A DNA stretch of 64,000 bases from Muscardinus avellanarius (lineage: Eukaryota; Chordata; Mammalia; Rodentia; Gliridae): positions 186,675,634 through 186,739,633 of the forward strand of contig OY726558.1 of NCBI GenBank assembly GCA_963383645.1, read 5' to 3'. Each line of letters opens with the position of its first letter. Position 1 is the first letter of the stretch. The translations under genes and the position numbers were made by a program. A model generated the notes under the pieces. That model was not told the DNA's origin. It did no database searches and was given only the letters and a program-made list of their open reading frames with translations. Below, piece after piece: positions 23,591 to 34,955 of the stretch.

Positions 23591-23591
<1 letters not shown>

Positions 23592-24145
23592 TACTAGGGA
23601 TTGAATCTAGGAGTGTTCTACCTCTGAGCAACACCTCCAGCCCTACTTTTTATTTGGTACTGGGGATGGAACCCAGCGAGCATTCTACCTCCGAGTTACA
23701 CCCCCGGCCATATATTTTTATTCTTTATTTTGAAACAGGGTCTCACTGAGTTGCAAAGGTCCTCACTAAGTAGTAGCTGAGGCTGGCTGTGAACCCATGA
23801 TCTTCCTGTCTCAGCCTCCCAAATGCTGGGATTACAAGCGTGCGCCACCACTTCCAGTGGAGACCCTGTTTCAAAATAAAGAATAAAAAAAAATAGAGCT
23901 GGGGGTATAGCTTGAAAGTAGAATGCCCCTGGGTTCCATTCCTAGCACCACAAGAAGGAAGGAAGGAAGGAAGGAAGGAAGGAAGGAAGGAAGGAAAGAA
24001 AGAAAGGGAGGGAAAAAGAAAAAGAAAACACCAGGGTCTCACTAAGTTGCTGAGGGCACTGACAGATATGGCTGCAAAACTTTGATCCTCCTGTCTCAGC
24101 CTCCAAAGTACTGGGATTACAAATGTGTGCCACCACACACAGCTA
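23588..24145. mobile_element. Cluster of four overlapping SINE pieces
   Basis: A minus-strand dID tail (23588-23645), a full minus-strand B1-dID (23655-23857), a plus-strand 3' half starting gaccctgtttcaaaataaag with dID and an (AAGG)n tail (23857-24000), and a minus-strand B1 (24028-24145) without dID. The plus-strand half joins the preceding minus-strand copy back to back, which suggests a nested or rearranged insertion. Confidence 0.8.
23952..24005. repeat. AAGG microsatellite
   Basis: About 11 AAGG units passing into AAAG. Confidence 0.97.
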
Positions 24146-24575
24146 AAATTATATTTTTTAAACATATAACTTCTGACATTTGTGTATACTTTTGACACCT
24201 CTTTCTTTCCTTTCTAGTAGCTTCAGAAAGGAAAAAAAAAAAAACCTGATTAATTTGCTTCTAAATGAGTCCCAGGGCGTGCTGAATATTTCATTCTTGA
24301 GAGAAATGTTTGAGTGCCCGCTCTGTGCATGTGGGGAAGTGCGCCATGAACAAGAGAGAAAGTGTCTCCGTCTTCGTGGCACCTTCCAATGGACTAATTT
24401 TCAGCATCTAAATTGCAAAGCGTTACCTGCAGGGCCGTGCTCACCCACGATAGACCATGTTCCATTACCTGATGTTAGCAAAGGGAGATGTTCTGGAAGT
24501 CAGACCTCCTTAATCTTGATATAAACGCAAGCTTGGCCACATCACCCCACCCCACCTGGGGCCCTGGGTACTCAC

Positions 24576-24726
24576 TTGTAGCTTCTAGGCGTTTGACGTC
24601 CCTTGACGTTTCTAAGAAATATCGCCGGAGAAACAAGAAAATGATGGCTAGAGGGAACAAGGGGATGGCGATCCAGGGGATGACTGCCACAGCCACCGAC
24701 ACCACGCTGATCACAAGCAACAATGT
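24576..24726 (-). CDS. ABCC4: ABCC4 internal exon: transmembrane helices 9 and 10
   Basis: Exon of 151 bp, 50 codons plus one base. The acceptor is tgctcttgcag and the donor is A/gtgagt. It encodes two hydrophobic helices separated by a Pro-Trp hinge: [17 protein letters not shown], then [16 protein letters not shown]. The basic stretch [17 protein letters not shown] that follows begins the intracellular extension toward NBD1. Helix 9 has drifted most from human MRP4 (LLLVISVVS here, LLQVVGVVS in human). The intron on its 5' side (24727-59155) is 34.4 kb and holds the large L1 insertions. Confidence 0.97.
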
Positions 24727-25220
24727 CTGCAAGAGCAGAGAGAGAGACGGAGCCTCCTTATCAAGGATTCGTTTTAATAGCAGACTGGAGCGGGTTGCCC
24801 TGGATCGGTAGCACCAAACCAAATGCTTTCAGTAGTTGAAGCGATCTGACACTTCCTTGTCAATGCATCACTAACTATCAAGGGAAATCTAAAAGCTGGA
24901 TTTTATATACTAGTGAATCAGAGGAAATTAAACCATATCCATTGGCCTTCTTGGTGCAAGCAAGCATCCCAATTTGGACGATGGGATGGCGAAGGTAGAG
25001 GACCTGTCCCCACCACCTATGAGAGGCACGTCTGATGCACGCTTAGACCCCAGAAAGATGCAGCCCAGTGAGCAGATGTTGCCAACAAACCACCCTCACA
25101 TCTCAATGCACTGTTAATGCGGTATGCGGAAGCAATCAAGGAAGAAAATGATGCTTATGAGCAACGTTAAACTGTTTACTGTCTTAAAATGCCCAATAAA
25201 AATAGTTTAAAAAAAAAAAA

Positions 25221-25500
25221 GCTGGTGGGGCTAGGACTAGCCTTCGCCCGCCCGGGAGTGTTGAATTTCGAGGCACTCAGGATGGGCGTGCTCCCGAGAC
25301 GGAAAGACATCCCCCCCTGGGTCAAGGTTCCTGACGACCTAAGGGATCCAGAGGTGTTCCAGATCCAGACACGACTGCTGGAGGCCGTATTTGGCCGCCA
25401 CGGATCTCGCATTCCTTACATCGAGCAAGTGAGCAAGGCCATGATCGAGCTGAGGGCTCTAGGGTCTTCCGACCTCACCCAGGTCATGGTTTACTTATGA
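25221..25500 (+). pseudogene. DPPA5: DPPA5 mRNA 5' part fused to L1
   Basis: A GC-rich leader (25221-25281) precedes an ATG at 25282 in good context (cagg before atgg). The frame starts [20 protein letters not shown] and continues with [24 protein letters not shown] and [10 protein letters not shown]. This is DPPA5 (ESG1), a small KH-type RNA-binding protein of pluripotent and germ cells, about 116 residues long. Roughly the first 72 codons are present with no intron, so the piece derives from spliced mRNA. It then passes into L1 ORF1 sequence at about 25496 and stops in the first bases of L1 (TGA 25498-25500). No A run separates the two parts and both are in the sense orientation. The KH fold is cut short, so a functional protein is unlikely. 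I identified DPPA5 from memory of its sequence. Confidence 0.85.
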
Positions 25501-25757
25501 AAGCCAGAAGAGCTTGGAGTAACATATTCCAAACTCTGAGAGAAAACAATTTCCAGCCAAAAATTTCCTACCCAGCAAAACTATCCATCAAATTAGATGG
25601 GGAAATAAGAAGCTTACATGACAAACAGCAACTGAAGGAATTTATGTCTTTAAAACCAGCGCTAGAGAAAATACTCAAGGAGATTAACTGCAAAGAGGAA
25701 ATGGGTAATTCACGCCAGAACCAAAGAAACAAGAATCCCCATCCAGCAGACAACTAA
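25497..25757 (+). pseudogene. L1 no. 1 ORF1, C-terminal part
   Basis: 86 codons matching the C-terminal domain of L1 ORF1p, the RNA-binding nucleic-acid chaperone ([20 protein letters not shown], later YPAKLSIKLDGEI). The coiled coil and RRM are missing because of the 5' truncation. The normal ORF1 stop is kept, and ORF2 begins 45 bases later. Confidence 0.9.
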
Positions 25758-25802
25758 GCAAAGAAGAATAAACAGTATCTCAAACAGAAATAAGATCTTA
25801 AC

Positions 25803-28800
25803 ATGTTGGGAATTAAAAATTATCTCTCTATAATCACACTGAATGTAAACGGCCTCAACTCCCCAAAAAAAAGACATAATGTGGCAAAATGGATTAAAAG
25901 CCAGAATCCATCCATCTGCTGCTTACAAGAAACACACCTCACAAGTAAAGATAGGAACAAACTCAAGGTAAAGGGCTGGAGCAAGGTAATCCATGCTAAT
26001 GGTACTCGAAGACAAGCAGGAGTAGCAACTATGATATCAGACAAGTTAGACTTCAAACCCAAACTTATTAGAAGAGACAAAGAAGGTCACATTTTACTGG
26101 TAAAAGGAATAGTCCAGCAAGAGGAAATAACAATAATCAACATCTATGCCCCAAACATAGGGGCAGCTACTTTCATAAATCAAACTCTTTGTGACATGAA
26201 GCCACACATAAATCCCAACACAATAATACTGGGAGACTTCAACACACCTCTCACAATACTAGACCGATCTTCCAGACAAAGGGTCAGTAAAGATGTCTCA
26301 GAACTAAGAACACCATTAACCAAATGGACCTTTTGGACACATATAGAATATTTCACCCAACTACAGCAGAGTTTACATTTTTCTCAGCTGCTCATGGAAC
26401 CTTCTCCAAAATAGATCACATCCTGGGACACAAAATGAGCACTAGCAAATTTAAAAAATGTTACATACTTCCCTGTGTCATTTCAGACCATAATGGAATG
26501 AAACTAGAAATCAACTATAAGAAGACCCAGAGAAACAACATAAACATGTGGAGACTGAACACCACACTTCTGAATGAAGAATGGGTCATAGAAGATGTAA
26601 GAGGTGAAATCAAGAAATTTGTAGAAACAAATGAAAATAAAGAAACAACATATCAAAACCTCTGGGACACTTTGAAGGCAGTATTAAGAGGAAAATTTAT
26701 AGCACTGAGTGCTCACATAAGAAAAACAGAAAATCTTCAAATAAATAGCCTTATGACACACCTCAAAGCCCTTGAAAAGCAGGAACAATTGAACCCCAAA
26801 GCCAGCAGAAGACGGGAAATTATTAAAATTAGAGCAGAAATTAATGAAATAGAGAATAAAAAAAATACAGAAAATCAACAAAACCAAAAGCTGGTTTCTT
26901 GAAAAAATTAACAAGATTGATAAACCACTAGCCAACCTAACTAAAAAAAAGAGAGAATCAACCCAAATTATGAAGATAAGGGATGAAAAAGGAGACATTA
27001 CTACTGACAGCGTAGAAATCCAGAGGATTATCAGAAACTACTTTGAAAAACTATACTCCAACAAAATGGAAAATCTGGAGGAAATCGACAACTTCCTAGA
27101 TAAATACAACCTTCCTAAACTGAGTCAAGAAGATATAGAACACTTAAACCAACCAATAACAAACAAAGAGATTGAAATAGCAATAAAGAGCTTACCATCA
27201 AAGAAAAGCCCAGGACCAGATGGTTTCCCAAGTGAATTCTATAAAACCTTTATAGGAGAACTAATCCCAATACTACTCAAACTATTTCGGGAAATAGAAA
27301 AAACCGGGACTCTCCCAAATACATTCTATGAAGCCAACATCACACTAATACCCAAACCGAATAAAGACAGTTCAAGGAAGGAAAACTACAGGCCTATATC
27401 TCTGATGAACTTGGATGCAAAACTATTAAACAAAATACTAGCAACACGCATTCAAAACCACATCAAGAAAATCATTCACCATGACCAGGTAGGGTTCATC
27501 CCAGGGATGCAAGGCTGGTTCAATATACGAAAAACAATCCACGTAATTCATCATATAAACAGAATCAAAGACAAAAACCACATGATCATCTCAATAGATG
27601 CTGAAAAAGCATTTGATAAAATTCAACATCCATTTATGATAAAAACACTGCAGAGAATTGGAATAGAAGGAACATATCTCAACATTATTAAGGCAATCTA
27701 CAATAAGCCCACCGCCAACATCATATTAAATGGGGAAAAACTTCAAGAATTTCCCCTAAAAACTGGAACGAGACAAGGATGTCCACTATCACCACTTCTC
27801 TTCAATATAGTACTAGAGACTCTAGCCAGAGCAATAAGGCAAGAAAAGGAAATCAAAGGAGTACAAATAGGAAAAGAAGAACTTAAGCTTTCACTATTTG
27901 CAGATGACATGATACTATATTTAGAAAACCCAACAAACTCAACCAAAAGGCTTATAGAACTGATCAACAAATTCAGCAAGGTATCTGGATACAAAATCAA
28001 TCTTAAAAAATCAGAAGCTTTCCTGTACACCAACCATAAATCCACTGAAAAAGAAATTCAGAAAACACTTCCACTCAGGATCTCCCACAAAAAAATAAAA
28101 TACCTAGGAATAAACTTGACCAAGGAAGTAAAAGATCTCTACAAAGAAAATTATAAAACACTGAAAAAAGAAATCGAAGAAGATCTTAGAAGATGGAAAG
28201 ACCTTCCATGTTCATGGATTGGCAGAATTAATATCATTAAAATGGCCATCGTCCCAAAAGTGATCTACAGATTTAATGCAATGCCCATTAAACTACCAAG
28301 ATCATTCCTCACAGACATAGAAAAATCAGTCCTTAAATTTATCTGGAATAACAAAAAGCCCAGAATAGCCAAGGTAGTTCTCAGCAACAAAAACCACGCA
28401 GGAGGAATCACAATACCTGACTTTAAACTATACTACAAAGCCATTGTAATAAAAACAGCATGGTACTGGCAAAAGAACAGATATATAGACCAATGGAGCA
28501 GAATAGAAGACCCAGAAACAAGTCCACACACTTTCAGCCAATTGATTTTTGACAAAGGGGCCAAAAACATACACTGGAAAAAAGATAGCCTCTTCAACAA
28601 ATGGTGTTGGCAAAACTGGTTAACCATATGCAGAAAATTGGATGTTAATCCCACTTTTTCACCCTGCACAAGAGTCAATTCAAGATGGATTAAAGACTTG
28701 GAAATCAAACCAGAGAGCTTGGAGCTCCTTGAAGAGGGCATAGGTCCAACACTACAACACATAGGCACAGACAAACATTTCCTCAACAAGACCCCAAAGG

Positions 28801-29627
28801 CACAACAAATTAAAAGGCGAATCAATACATGGGATTGCATGAAACTGAAGAGCTTCTGTTCAGCCAAGGAAACTATCAAGAACCTCAATCGAGAGCCAAC
28901 AGAATGGGAGAAGATTTTTGCCACCTACACCACTGATAGAGGACTAATATCTAGAATATACAGAGAACTCAAGAAACTCAACACTAAGAAAACAAAGCAT
29001 CCAATAACAAAATGGGCAAATGAACTAAATAGACACTTCACAAAAGAAGAAATTCAAATGGCCAATAAATGCATGAAAAAATGCTCAACATCACTGGCAA
29101 TCAGAGAGATGCAAATCAAAACTACCCTGAGATTTCACCTAACTCCAACTAGAATGGCCATCATTCAAAACACAAACAACAACAGATGCTGGCGAGGATG
29201 TGGAGAAGTGGGAAATCTAAGACATTGTTGGTGGGATTGCAAATTAGTGCAACCACTTTGGAAAACAGTATGGAGAATCCTCAGAAGAATGGGAACAAAC
29301 CTTCCATTTGATCCAGCAATACCACTGTTGGGTATCTACCCAAAAGAAAAGAAACCAAACTACCAAACTAATGCATGTGTATCTATGTTCATAGCTGCAC
29401 AATTCACCATAGCCAAACTATGGAACCAGCCAAGATGTCCATCAACAGATGAATGGATTACAAAACTGTGGGATATGTACACAATGGAATTTTACTCAGC
29501 CATCAAAAAAAACTCAATTACATCATTTTCAGGGAAATGGATGGAACTGGAGGACATTATGCTAAGTGAGATTAGTCAGGCACAAAAAATAAGAAATCAG
29601 ATGCTTTCCCTAATAAGTGAGAGTTAG
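25803..29627 (+). pseudogene. L1 no. 1 ORF2 (endonuclease, reverse transcriptase), frameshifted
   Basis: About 3825 bp, the usual length of ORF2. The endonuclease domain runs from 25803 with LNVNGLNSP, the catalytic QETH and GDFNTPL. The reading frame shifts near 26300-26330 and again in an A8 run near 26858-26866. From 26970 it is open to 29627 with the reverse-transcriptase blocks ([29 protein letters not shown], and the catalytic FADDM near 27898) and the Cys-rich C-terminus ([18 protein letters not shown]). All core catalytic motifs are present, but the frame breaks make the copy defective. Confidence 0.93.
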
Positions 29628-29699
29628 GGAGAAATGGGTCATAGGAGGAACTCTTGGAAGAGGATCAGTAACTTTTAACTCTGTTTACATTGTATTTGG

Positions 29700-30250
29700 A
29701 TATACAATATTTTTTTTATTTTTTTAGGGAGTTTATTTACTCTTTTGTTGCCTGTGCCATTGAAATCATATCCAAGAAATCACTTCCAATTTCAATGTTG
29801 TGAGGTTTTATGACCCAGATTTTCTTCTAAAAGCTTATAGTATTAAGATTTATATTTAGGTCTTTTATCTATTTTGAGTTAATATTTGTATATGTGTTAG
29901 GTAAGGGTCCAATTTTATTCTTTTTCATTTATTATTATTTTTCAACAATATTTAGTTAAAAGACTAGTATTTCCTCCACCAAAAGTTCATGGAAACCTTG
30001 TCAAAAATAACTTGACAATGTATGGAAGAATTTATCTCTGGGCTTTTATTTAGCTCCAATGGTTTATATATCTGCCTTTAGAACAGTACTACACTGTTTC
30101 AATTATTGTAGCTTTATATGGTTTGAAATCAGAAAATATACATCTTCTAGCTTTGTTCTTCTTTGAGACTGTTTTGGGTATCTAGAGTCCATATTCCATA
30201 TCAGGATAGATTTTTTCTGAAAAATAAATAAATAAATGTATGATAGTTTC
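29700..30250 (-). mobile_element. Antisense older L1 piece inside L1 no. 1
   Basis: Sequence such as ttttgttgcctgtgccattg, ttgagttaatatttgtatat and aagggtccaattttattctt is ORF2 of an older L1 read antisense. It begins with a T-rich run (29708-29727), the expected 3' tail of a minus-strand insertion, and separates the two 3' UTR parts of L1 no. 1. Confidence 0.75.
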
Positions 30251-30489
30251 ACCTAAAAAAAAAAAAAGAAAAAAATATTCTCTGGTAAGAAAGAAAGCAA
30301 AAAGAAATATTGAAATGTTATCTTTAAGTCATCAAAAGTTTGGTACCAGACAAATGAAACTGTTATGTGAGATTATCAATGTTAATATTGTATAAATTGC
30401 TATAATACTAGATGTCAACCAGTAAGCCAAGCGTGGGAAGGAGGGATGGGGAGGGAATGGGGTGGGGATCGTGGAAAAAAAAAAAAAAA

Positions 30490-30717
30490 GCTGGGTATGG
30501 GGGCGCACGCTTTTAATCCCAGCATTTGGGGGGCTGAGACAGGAGGATCGTGGTTGGAGGACAGCCTCAGCTACTTAGTGAGGCCCTTTGTAACTCAATG
30601 AGACCCTGTTTCAAAATAAAGAATAAAAAATAGGGCTAGACGTGTAGCTTGGAGGTAGAGTAGCTTGGAGGTAGAGTGCGCCCCTGGGTTCCATTTCCAG
30701 TACTGCAAAAAAAAAAA
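30490..30717 (+). mobile_element. B1-dID SINE with duplicated tail segment
   Basis: Inserted directly at the A tail of L1 no. 1. The stretch tagcttggaggtagagt occurs twice in tandem (about 30646-30678). Confidence 0.9.
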
Positions 30718-31170
30718 GTTAGAAAAATAATTCACTATTTCATTGCTAGTTCTGATGGCAAACATCCCCATAGCATTGAAGAAATGACTCAATTTTCTAT
30801 ACTAGTTGACAGAGAAAGGTACCATGCCCCTGCCATCTGAAATACCAAAGAGTAGATTAACACTGCATGAGGTCTGGCTTGTGTCCAACATCTGAAGGAT
30901 TTCACTTGCTCTATCTAGTTTCATCCTCACATCCAATCTAAGTAGCCAGGATTATCACCTCCATTCATAAAGGAGGAAACCGAGGCTCGGGGAGTAGGGA
31001 TGACTCAAGATCGGCTCATCCAGAGTCGACTCTGCTCGCTACTCCTCTGCACGATGCTACGCACATCCCATACATCGACAAGACTCATCCTTGAAAAAAT
31101 AATACCTCAAACATAGTACTTTAACCATCTCTCCCTTTCTCCAAATTTCCTTATTTTGGTGGGTTTCTTT

Positions 31171-31370
31171 TTCTTTCTATTTTGGCGGTACTGGGGGTGG
31201 AACCCAGGGGGCTTTCTACCTCCAGGCTACACTCCTAGACCTATTTTTTAGACTTTATTTGGAAACAGAGAGCCTCACTAAGTAGCTGAGGCTGGCTTCG
31301 AACCTGCGCAATCCTCCTGTCTCAGCCTCCCAAGCGCGGGGATTACGAGCGTGCGCCACCACGCCCAGCT
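31171..31370 (-). mobile_element. B1-dID SINE with 16-bp target-site duplication
   Basis: Bracketed by ttttggtgggtttctt, starting at 31155 and again at about 31371. Confidence 0.93.
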
Positions 31371-31711
31371 TTTGGTGGGTTTCTTATGGCTGTAGCTGGT
31401 CTCTCCCATGAGCTAATCGGTCCTAGACTCCCAGCGACTTAGGGACCAGCATCCAGCTCAGTGCAAGAGGCAGAGCAAGCATTACAAGGTCAGAAGTTGC
31501 TTGCTAATGAACACACTAATACTTGCTGACTTAAGAAATACTCTTTCAAGTTAAAAGAAAGATAAGTTTTAAGTTCTTGAAGCAAAATGACTTTAAAAAA
31601 AGAGAGAAAGCCAACCTTAATCGGTATATATAACCTCAGTATACAAACTGAGAGGTGACTACTTTACATGTTCAATATACGCATTTGAATGCTGGTAAGA
31701 AACATAGCTTA

Positions 31712-31905
31712 GCGTGGTGGTGCACACTTGTAGTCCCAGCGTTTGGGAGGCTGAGACAAGAGGACAGTAGGTTTGCGGCCAGCCCCAGTTATTTAGTGAG
31801 GCCCTCAACAATTTAGTGAGAACCTGTTTCAAAACAAAGAATAAAAATTAGGGCTAGGGGGGCATAGCTCAGAGGTAGAATGCCCCTAAATTCCATCTCC
31901 AGTAT

Positions 31906-31956
<51 letters not shown>

Positions 31957-31958
31957 AA
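31712..31958 (+). mobile_element. B1-dID SINE with AAAT tail
   Basis: Complete copy; the tail is an (AAAT)n run at 31912-31958. Confidence 0.9.
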
Positions 31959-32674
31959 TCTCCTAGGAAAACTCTCCTCTAGAATTAATACTGTATTCTA
32001 ATATTACATGTTTTAACATATTCTCATAAGTAGGATTTTAATTACAAGAACCTGTTTGCCTGTTTGGTCTGTAGAAATTCTGAGGTACCTGGTTACAATT
32101 TACTTTAAACTTAATTCCATGGGATTCTGTTTCTGCTAATCTATATGAAGCTTGAGCCAAAGAATATGTTTCCTATAAACAGCAGTGAAAACATATTTAT
32201 TTTATGCAAGTAAGCATGCTATCCGTGCTGTTAGGCTCACTCCATTCTTTCTTTGAACTCTATTACCTGTGTTAGGCACAGAATGAAAATATGTATTTAC
32301 TTATATGGCCACTTAATCAGTAGTGGTACGATTATTGTGTGTTTATAATATTAAAAAGACAAAATCAGGATCATCAAGGTTGCTAACTCCTCAGTGGGAA
32401 TGGAAAGCTTTTAATTCTCCTATCAACCAGACTCCAGAGTTCTGTTCCAAACTGTGATAAGTGCAAATTGTGCTGATTACCTTCAACTATTATTGATTTT
32501 GCAGGAGATATGATTGCAGTCATCTCTTCAGTCAAACAAAGCAAGGCTCACTTTTTGGCAAAAAGACATGGCAAGTTTTCCTTTGATTTAGGAAAAAGAA
32601 AATGATGCCTAGTTTTTGACTGTTAAAGTGTCATGTAGGTATACAAGAGAGTCTTCTACTTATTCTGGAAACAT

Positions 32675-32897
32675 ATGAGATTAAAAAAAAAAAAAAAGAA
32701 AAGAAAAAAAAAAAAAGAAAAGCCCGTTTGTAATCCCAGTACTTGGGAGGCTGAAACAGGAGGATCGCAGGTTCACAGCCAGCCTCAGCTAATTAGTGAC
32801 GCCCTCCCCAACTTAGTAGGAACCTGTTTCAAAACAAAAAATAGGGCTGGGGGTATAGCTCGGATGTAGAATGCTCCTGGGTCCCATACCCAGTAAC

Positions 32898-32944
<47 letters not shown>
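32675..32944 (+). mobile_element. B1-dID SINE with CA tail
   Basis: An A-rich run (32683-32720) precedes a 5'-truncated B1-dID (from about 32722), followed by a CA repeat at 32899-32944. Confidence 0.85.
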
Positions 32945-32948
<4 letters not shown>

Positions 32949-33579
32949 AAGAAAGAAAGGAAGAAAGAAAAGAAAGAAAAAAAGAAACGACTATCACAAC
33001 ACTGTATTGCTGGTTAATACACTATTCTTGTGGTGTCACTAAAATTATGAACAAGCTCAGAAACCTTCAAGTATATTAATTAAGAAAAATGTAACTTCTA
33101 TCCAGTCATACTCATTACCCTATTACCCTTTACCTACAGGAGGAATTCAAGCAAAGGGGAGAATATAGAAGGCTTACAAACAACCTCCTGAGACTTAACA
33201 CTGACTTAGGGTCCACTTTAAGTGGGTAGGTGCAACTTACCTGCCCTTTGGCTCCTGGGGCCTCAGGGAGTTCAGAGGTCAACTCTGGTTCCCAGGTCTG
33301 CTATCACTGTAGGATCCGCCCTGGGAGGTCCCTCCTTTATCATCTGTTTTCTTTTGACCTCACCCAACTCAAGTCACCTCCTTTAAATAAGAACTTCAGG
33401 AAATGTGGGCCTAACTTATTTGCATAAGGAGATCTACAGGAATAGTCTCTAAGATAAAGCATTTCTGGCCTTCAGTAAGGTAATCACCTCTTTCACCCCT
33501 CAGTTGACTGATCTGATCTGTTCAAATCCTTCAGTTAGCTCTGTATCCTAAGCTACAGCTAGCTAGCTGATCGCTAAAT

Positions 33580-33724
33580 ACCTGACAGGAAGATCGCAGG
33601 TTCTGGGCTATCCTCAGCAATGTAGCAAGCCTCTGTTTCAAAATAAAAAATAAAAAGAGCCAGGGGTGCAGCTTGAACGTAGAATGCCCCTGGGTTCACT
33701 CCCCAGCATTAAAAAAAAAAAAAG
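33580..33724 (+). mobile_element. 5'-truncated B1-dID SINE
   Basis: Starts within B1 (gacaggaagatcgcaggttc) and ends with the dID part and an A13 run. Confidence 0.85.
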
Positions 33725-33927
33725 AGCGAATGACTTGTGGGTTATAATCTATTTACCAACAGAATATCAGGGAAATGTGGGGCACCTCCTCCTTCCTATA
33801 TGTTTAGTGTGTCTCATCAAAAGCTTCTGGTCTACTTTCTTTAGTATTAATGCTTGTTACAAAATTGAAGGCCAGAGTCTGCACATATACAACTTTAAAA
33901 AGACACACCTTAAAAACAGAGGTACCT

Positions 33928-34955
33928 GGACTTCCGGGAAGATGGTGACTGAGAAAAGCAGCTTTTACGAGTCCCACTAACAATAGATCTCTATTGCCAC
34001 AAAATCAGCGCTTTTCATAGCCAGAAAACACCATCAGTAGAGAAATAAAAACTGTAAATACAAGGAACAGAGAAAAAGAAGGCTAGAAAAACAACCAAAG
34101 ACCAGAAAAGAAACCAGCCTGCACTGTAGTGGCAGAGCTGCGCCAGCGCCATCTTGCCTCGCAGCACCAGGCTCCAGAGAAGAAAGGAACTCAGAATGGA
34201 ACTCAAAACCAGAAAAGAATTATGCCAGCCTCATGGCCGAGGGCATGGCAGCAGCGCCATATTGCCAGCAGCAGCAGTGAATTCACCTCGCCTGGAACAG
34301 CTCCAGATTAGCACACTCAACAACCCACCAGGTTCCAGAGAAGAAAGGTAAACAAGGAGCTGAAGTGAGCAGCTGCGGATCATTCGGGTGTAATACAGCA
34401 GTTTTTTCAGCACAAAGGACCTCTAAAACTCCCAGTGGCCAAGCTCATCACGCCCTCCAGGGACTCAGAACAGGAGTTCAAAACCAGAAAAGAAATAACG
34501 CCAGCCTCACGCCTGTCGAGGGCATGGCAGCAGGGCCATATTGCCAGAGGCAGCAGCGAGTTCACCACGCCCCTGACAGCTCCAGATCAGCACATTCAAT
34601 AACCATAAGTGAAACTGCGGCCCCCACAGGAGAAATCCCAGTACTGTACCCCCAGGGACTTGTGTAGCTTTGCTAATCTCCCTGGGTCTGAGATTTTGCA
34701 GTCCAACCCAGTGAAGGAGTAGCGGTGGCAGAGATACCACACCCTAGTCACAGCTCCCAGTGGGAAAACGCCCAGCATTGCACCTCCATGATCTCACGCA
34801 GCCTTGATTAACTCCCTGGGTTTCAGACTTTGTGATACAACCCAGTAAAGGAGTAATGGGGACTGAAAGTACCACAGACTTGTGATCCAGAGCACCCTAA
34901 TTGAAGTGGTAGTGACCCAGGGAAGAACCCAGAGAAGGCACAAACTTCTGAAATC
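33928..34955 (+). promoter_or_regulatory. L1 no. 2 5' UTR with internal tandem duplications
   Basis: About 1 kb, expected to hold the L1 internal promoter. Two duplications are visible. A block starting near 34202 (ctcaaaaccagaaaagaa, gagggcatggcagcagcgcc, cagctccagattagcacac) recurs about 275 bases later. A second block near 34639 (tccctgggtctgagatttt) recurs about 137 bases later as tccctgggtttcagacttt. The copies are clearly diverged from each other, so the duplications predate this insertion. Confidence 0.8.

Larger units (their letters stand above)
19009..24575 (-). other. ABCC4: ABCC4 intron, 5.6 kb
   Basis: Intron between the TM9/10 exon and the loop exon. SINEs and microsatellites are listed separately. 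I see nothing in 19009-19386, 20191-20600, 20837-22221, 22962-23538 or 24146-24575. Confidence 0.85.
25221..30489 (+). mobile_element. L1 no. 1: 5'-truncated chimeric L1
   Basis: Order: DPPA5 cDNA piece (25221-25496); L1 from the ORF1 C-terminal region through ORF2 and the first 3' UTR bases (25497 to about 29690); a foreign block with antisense L1 sequence (about 29700-30250); more unassigned sequence; the terminal L1 3' UTR (about 30390-30474, gtcaaccagtaagccaag through gggaatggggtgggg); and an A15 run (30475-30489). It is antisense to ABCC4. An A12 run lies just upstream of 25221. No convincing target-site duplication was found, partly because a SINE abuts the A tail. Confidence 0.88.

Noticed and set aside
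25282..25500. DPPA5 as an intact gene
   Set aside because: Only about 72 of roughly 116 codons are present, and the frame ends in L1 sequence, so it is a retrocopy fragment.
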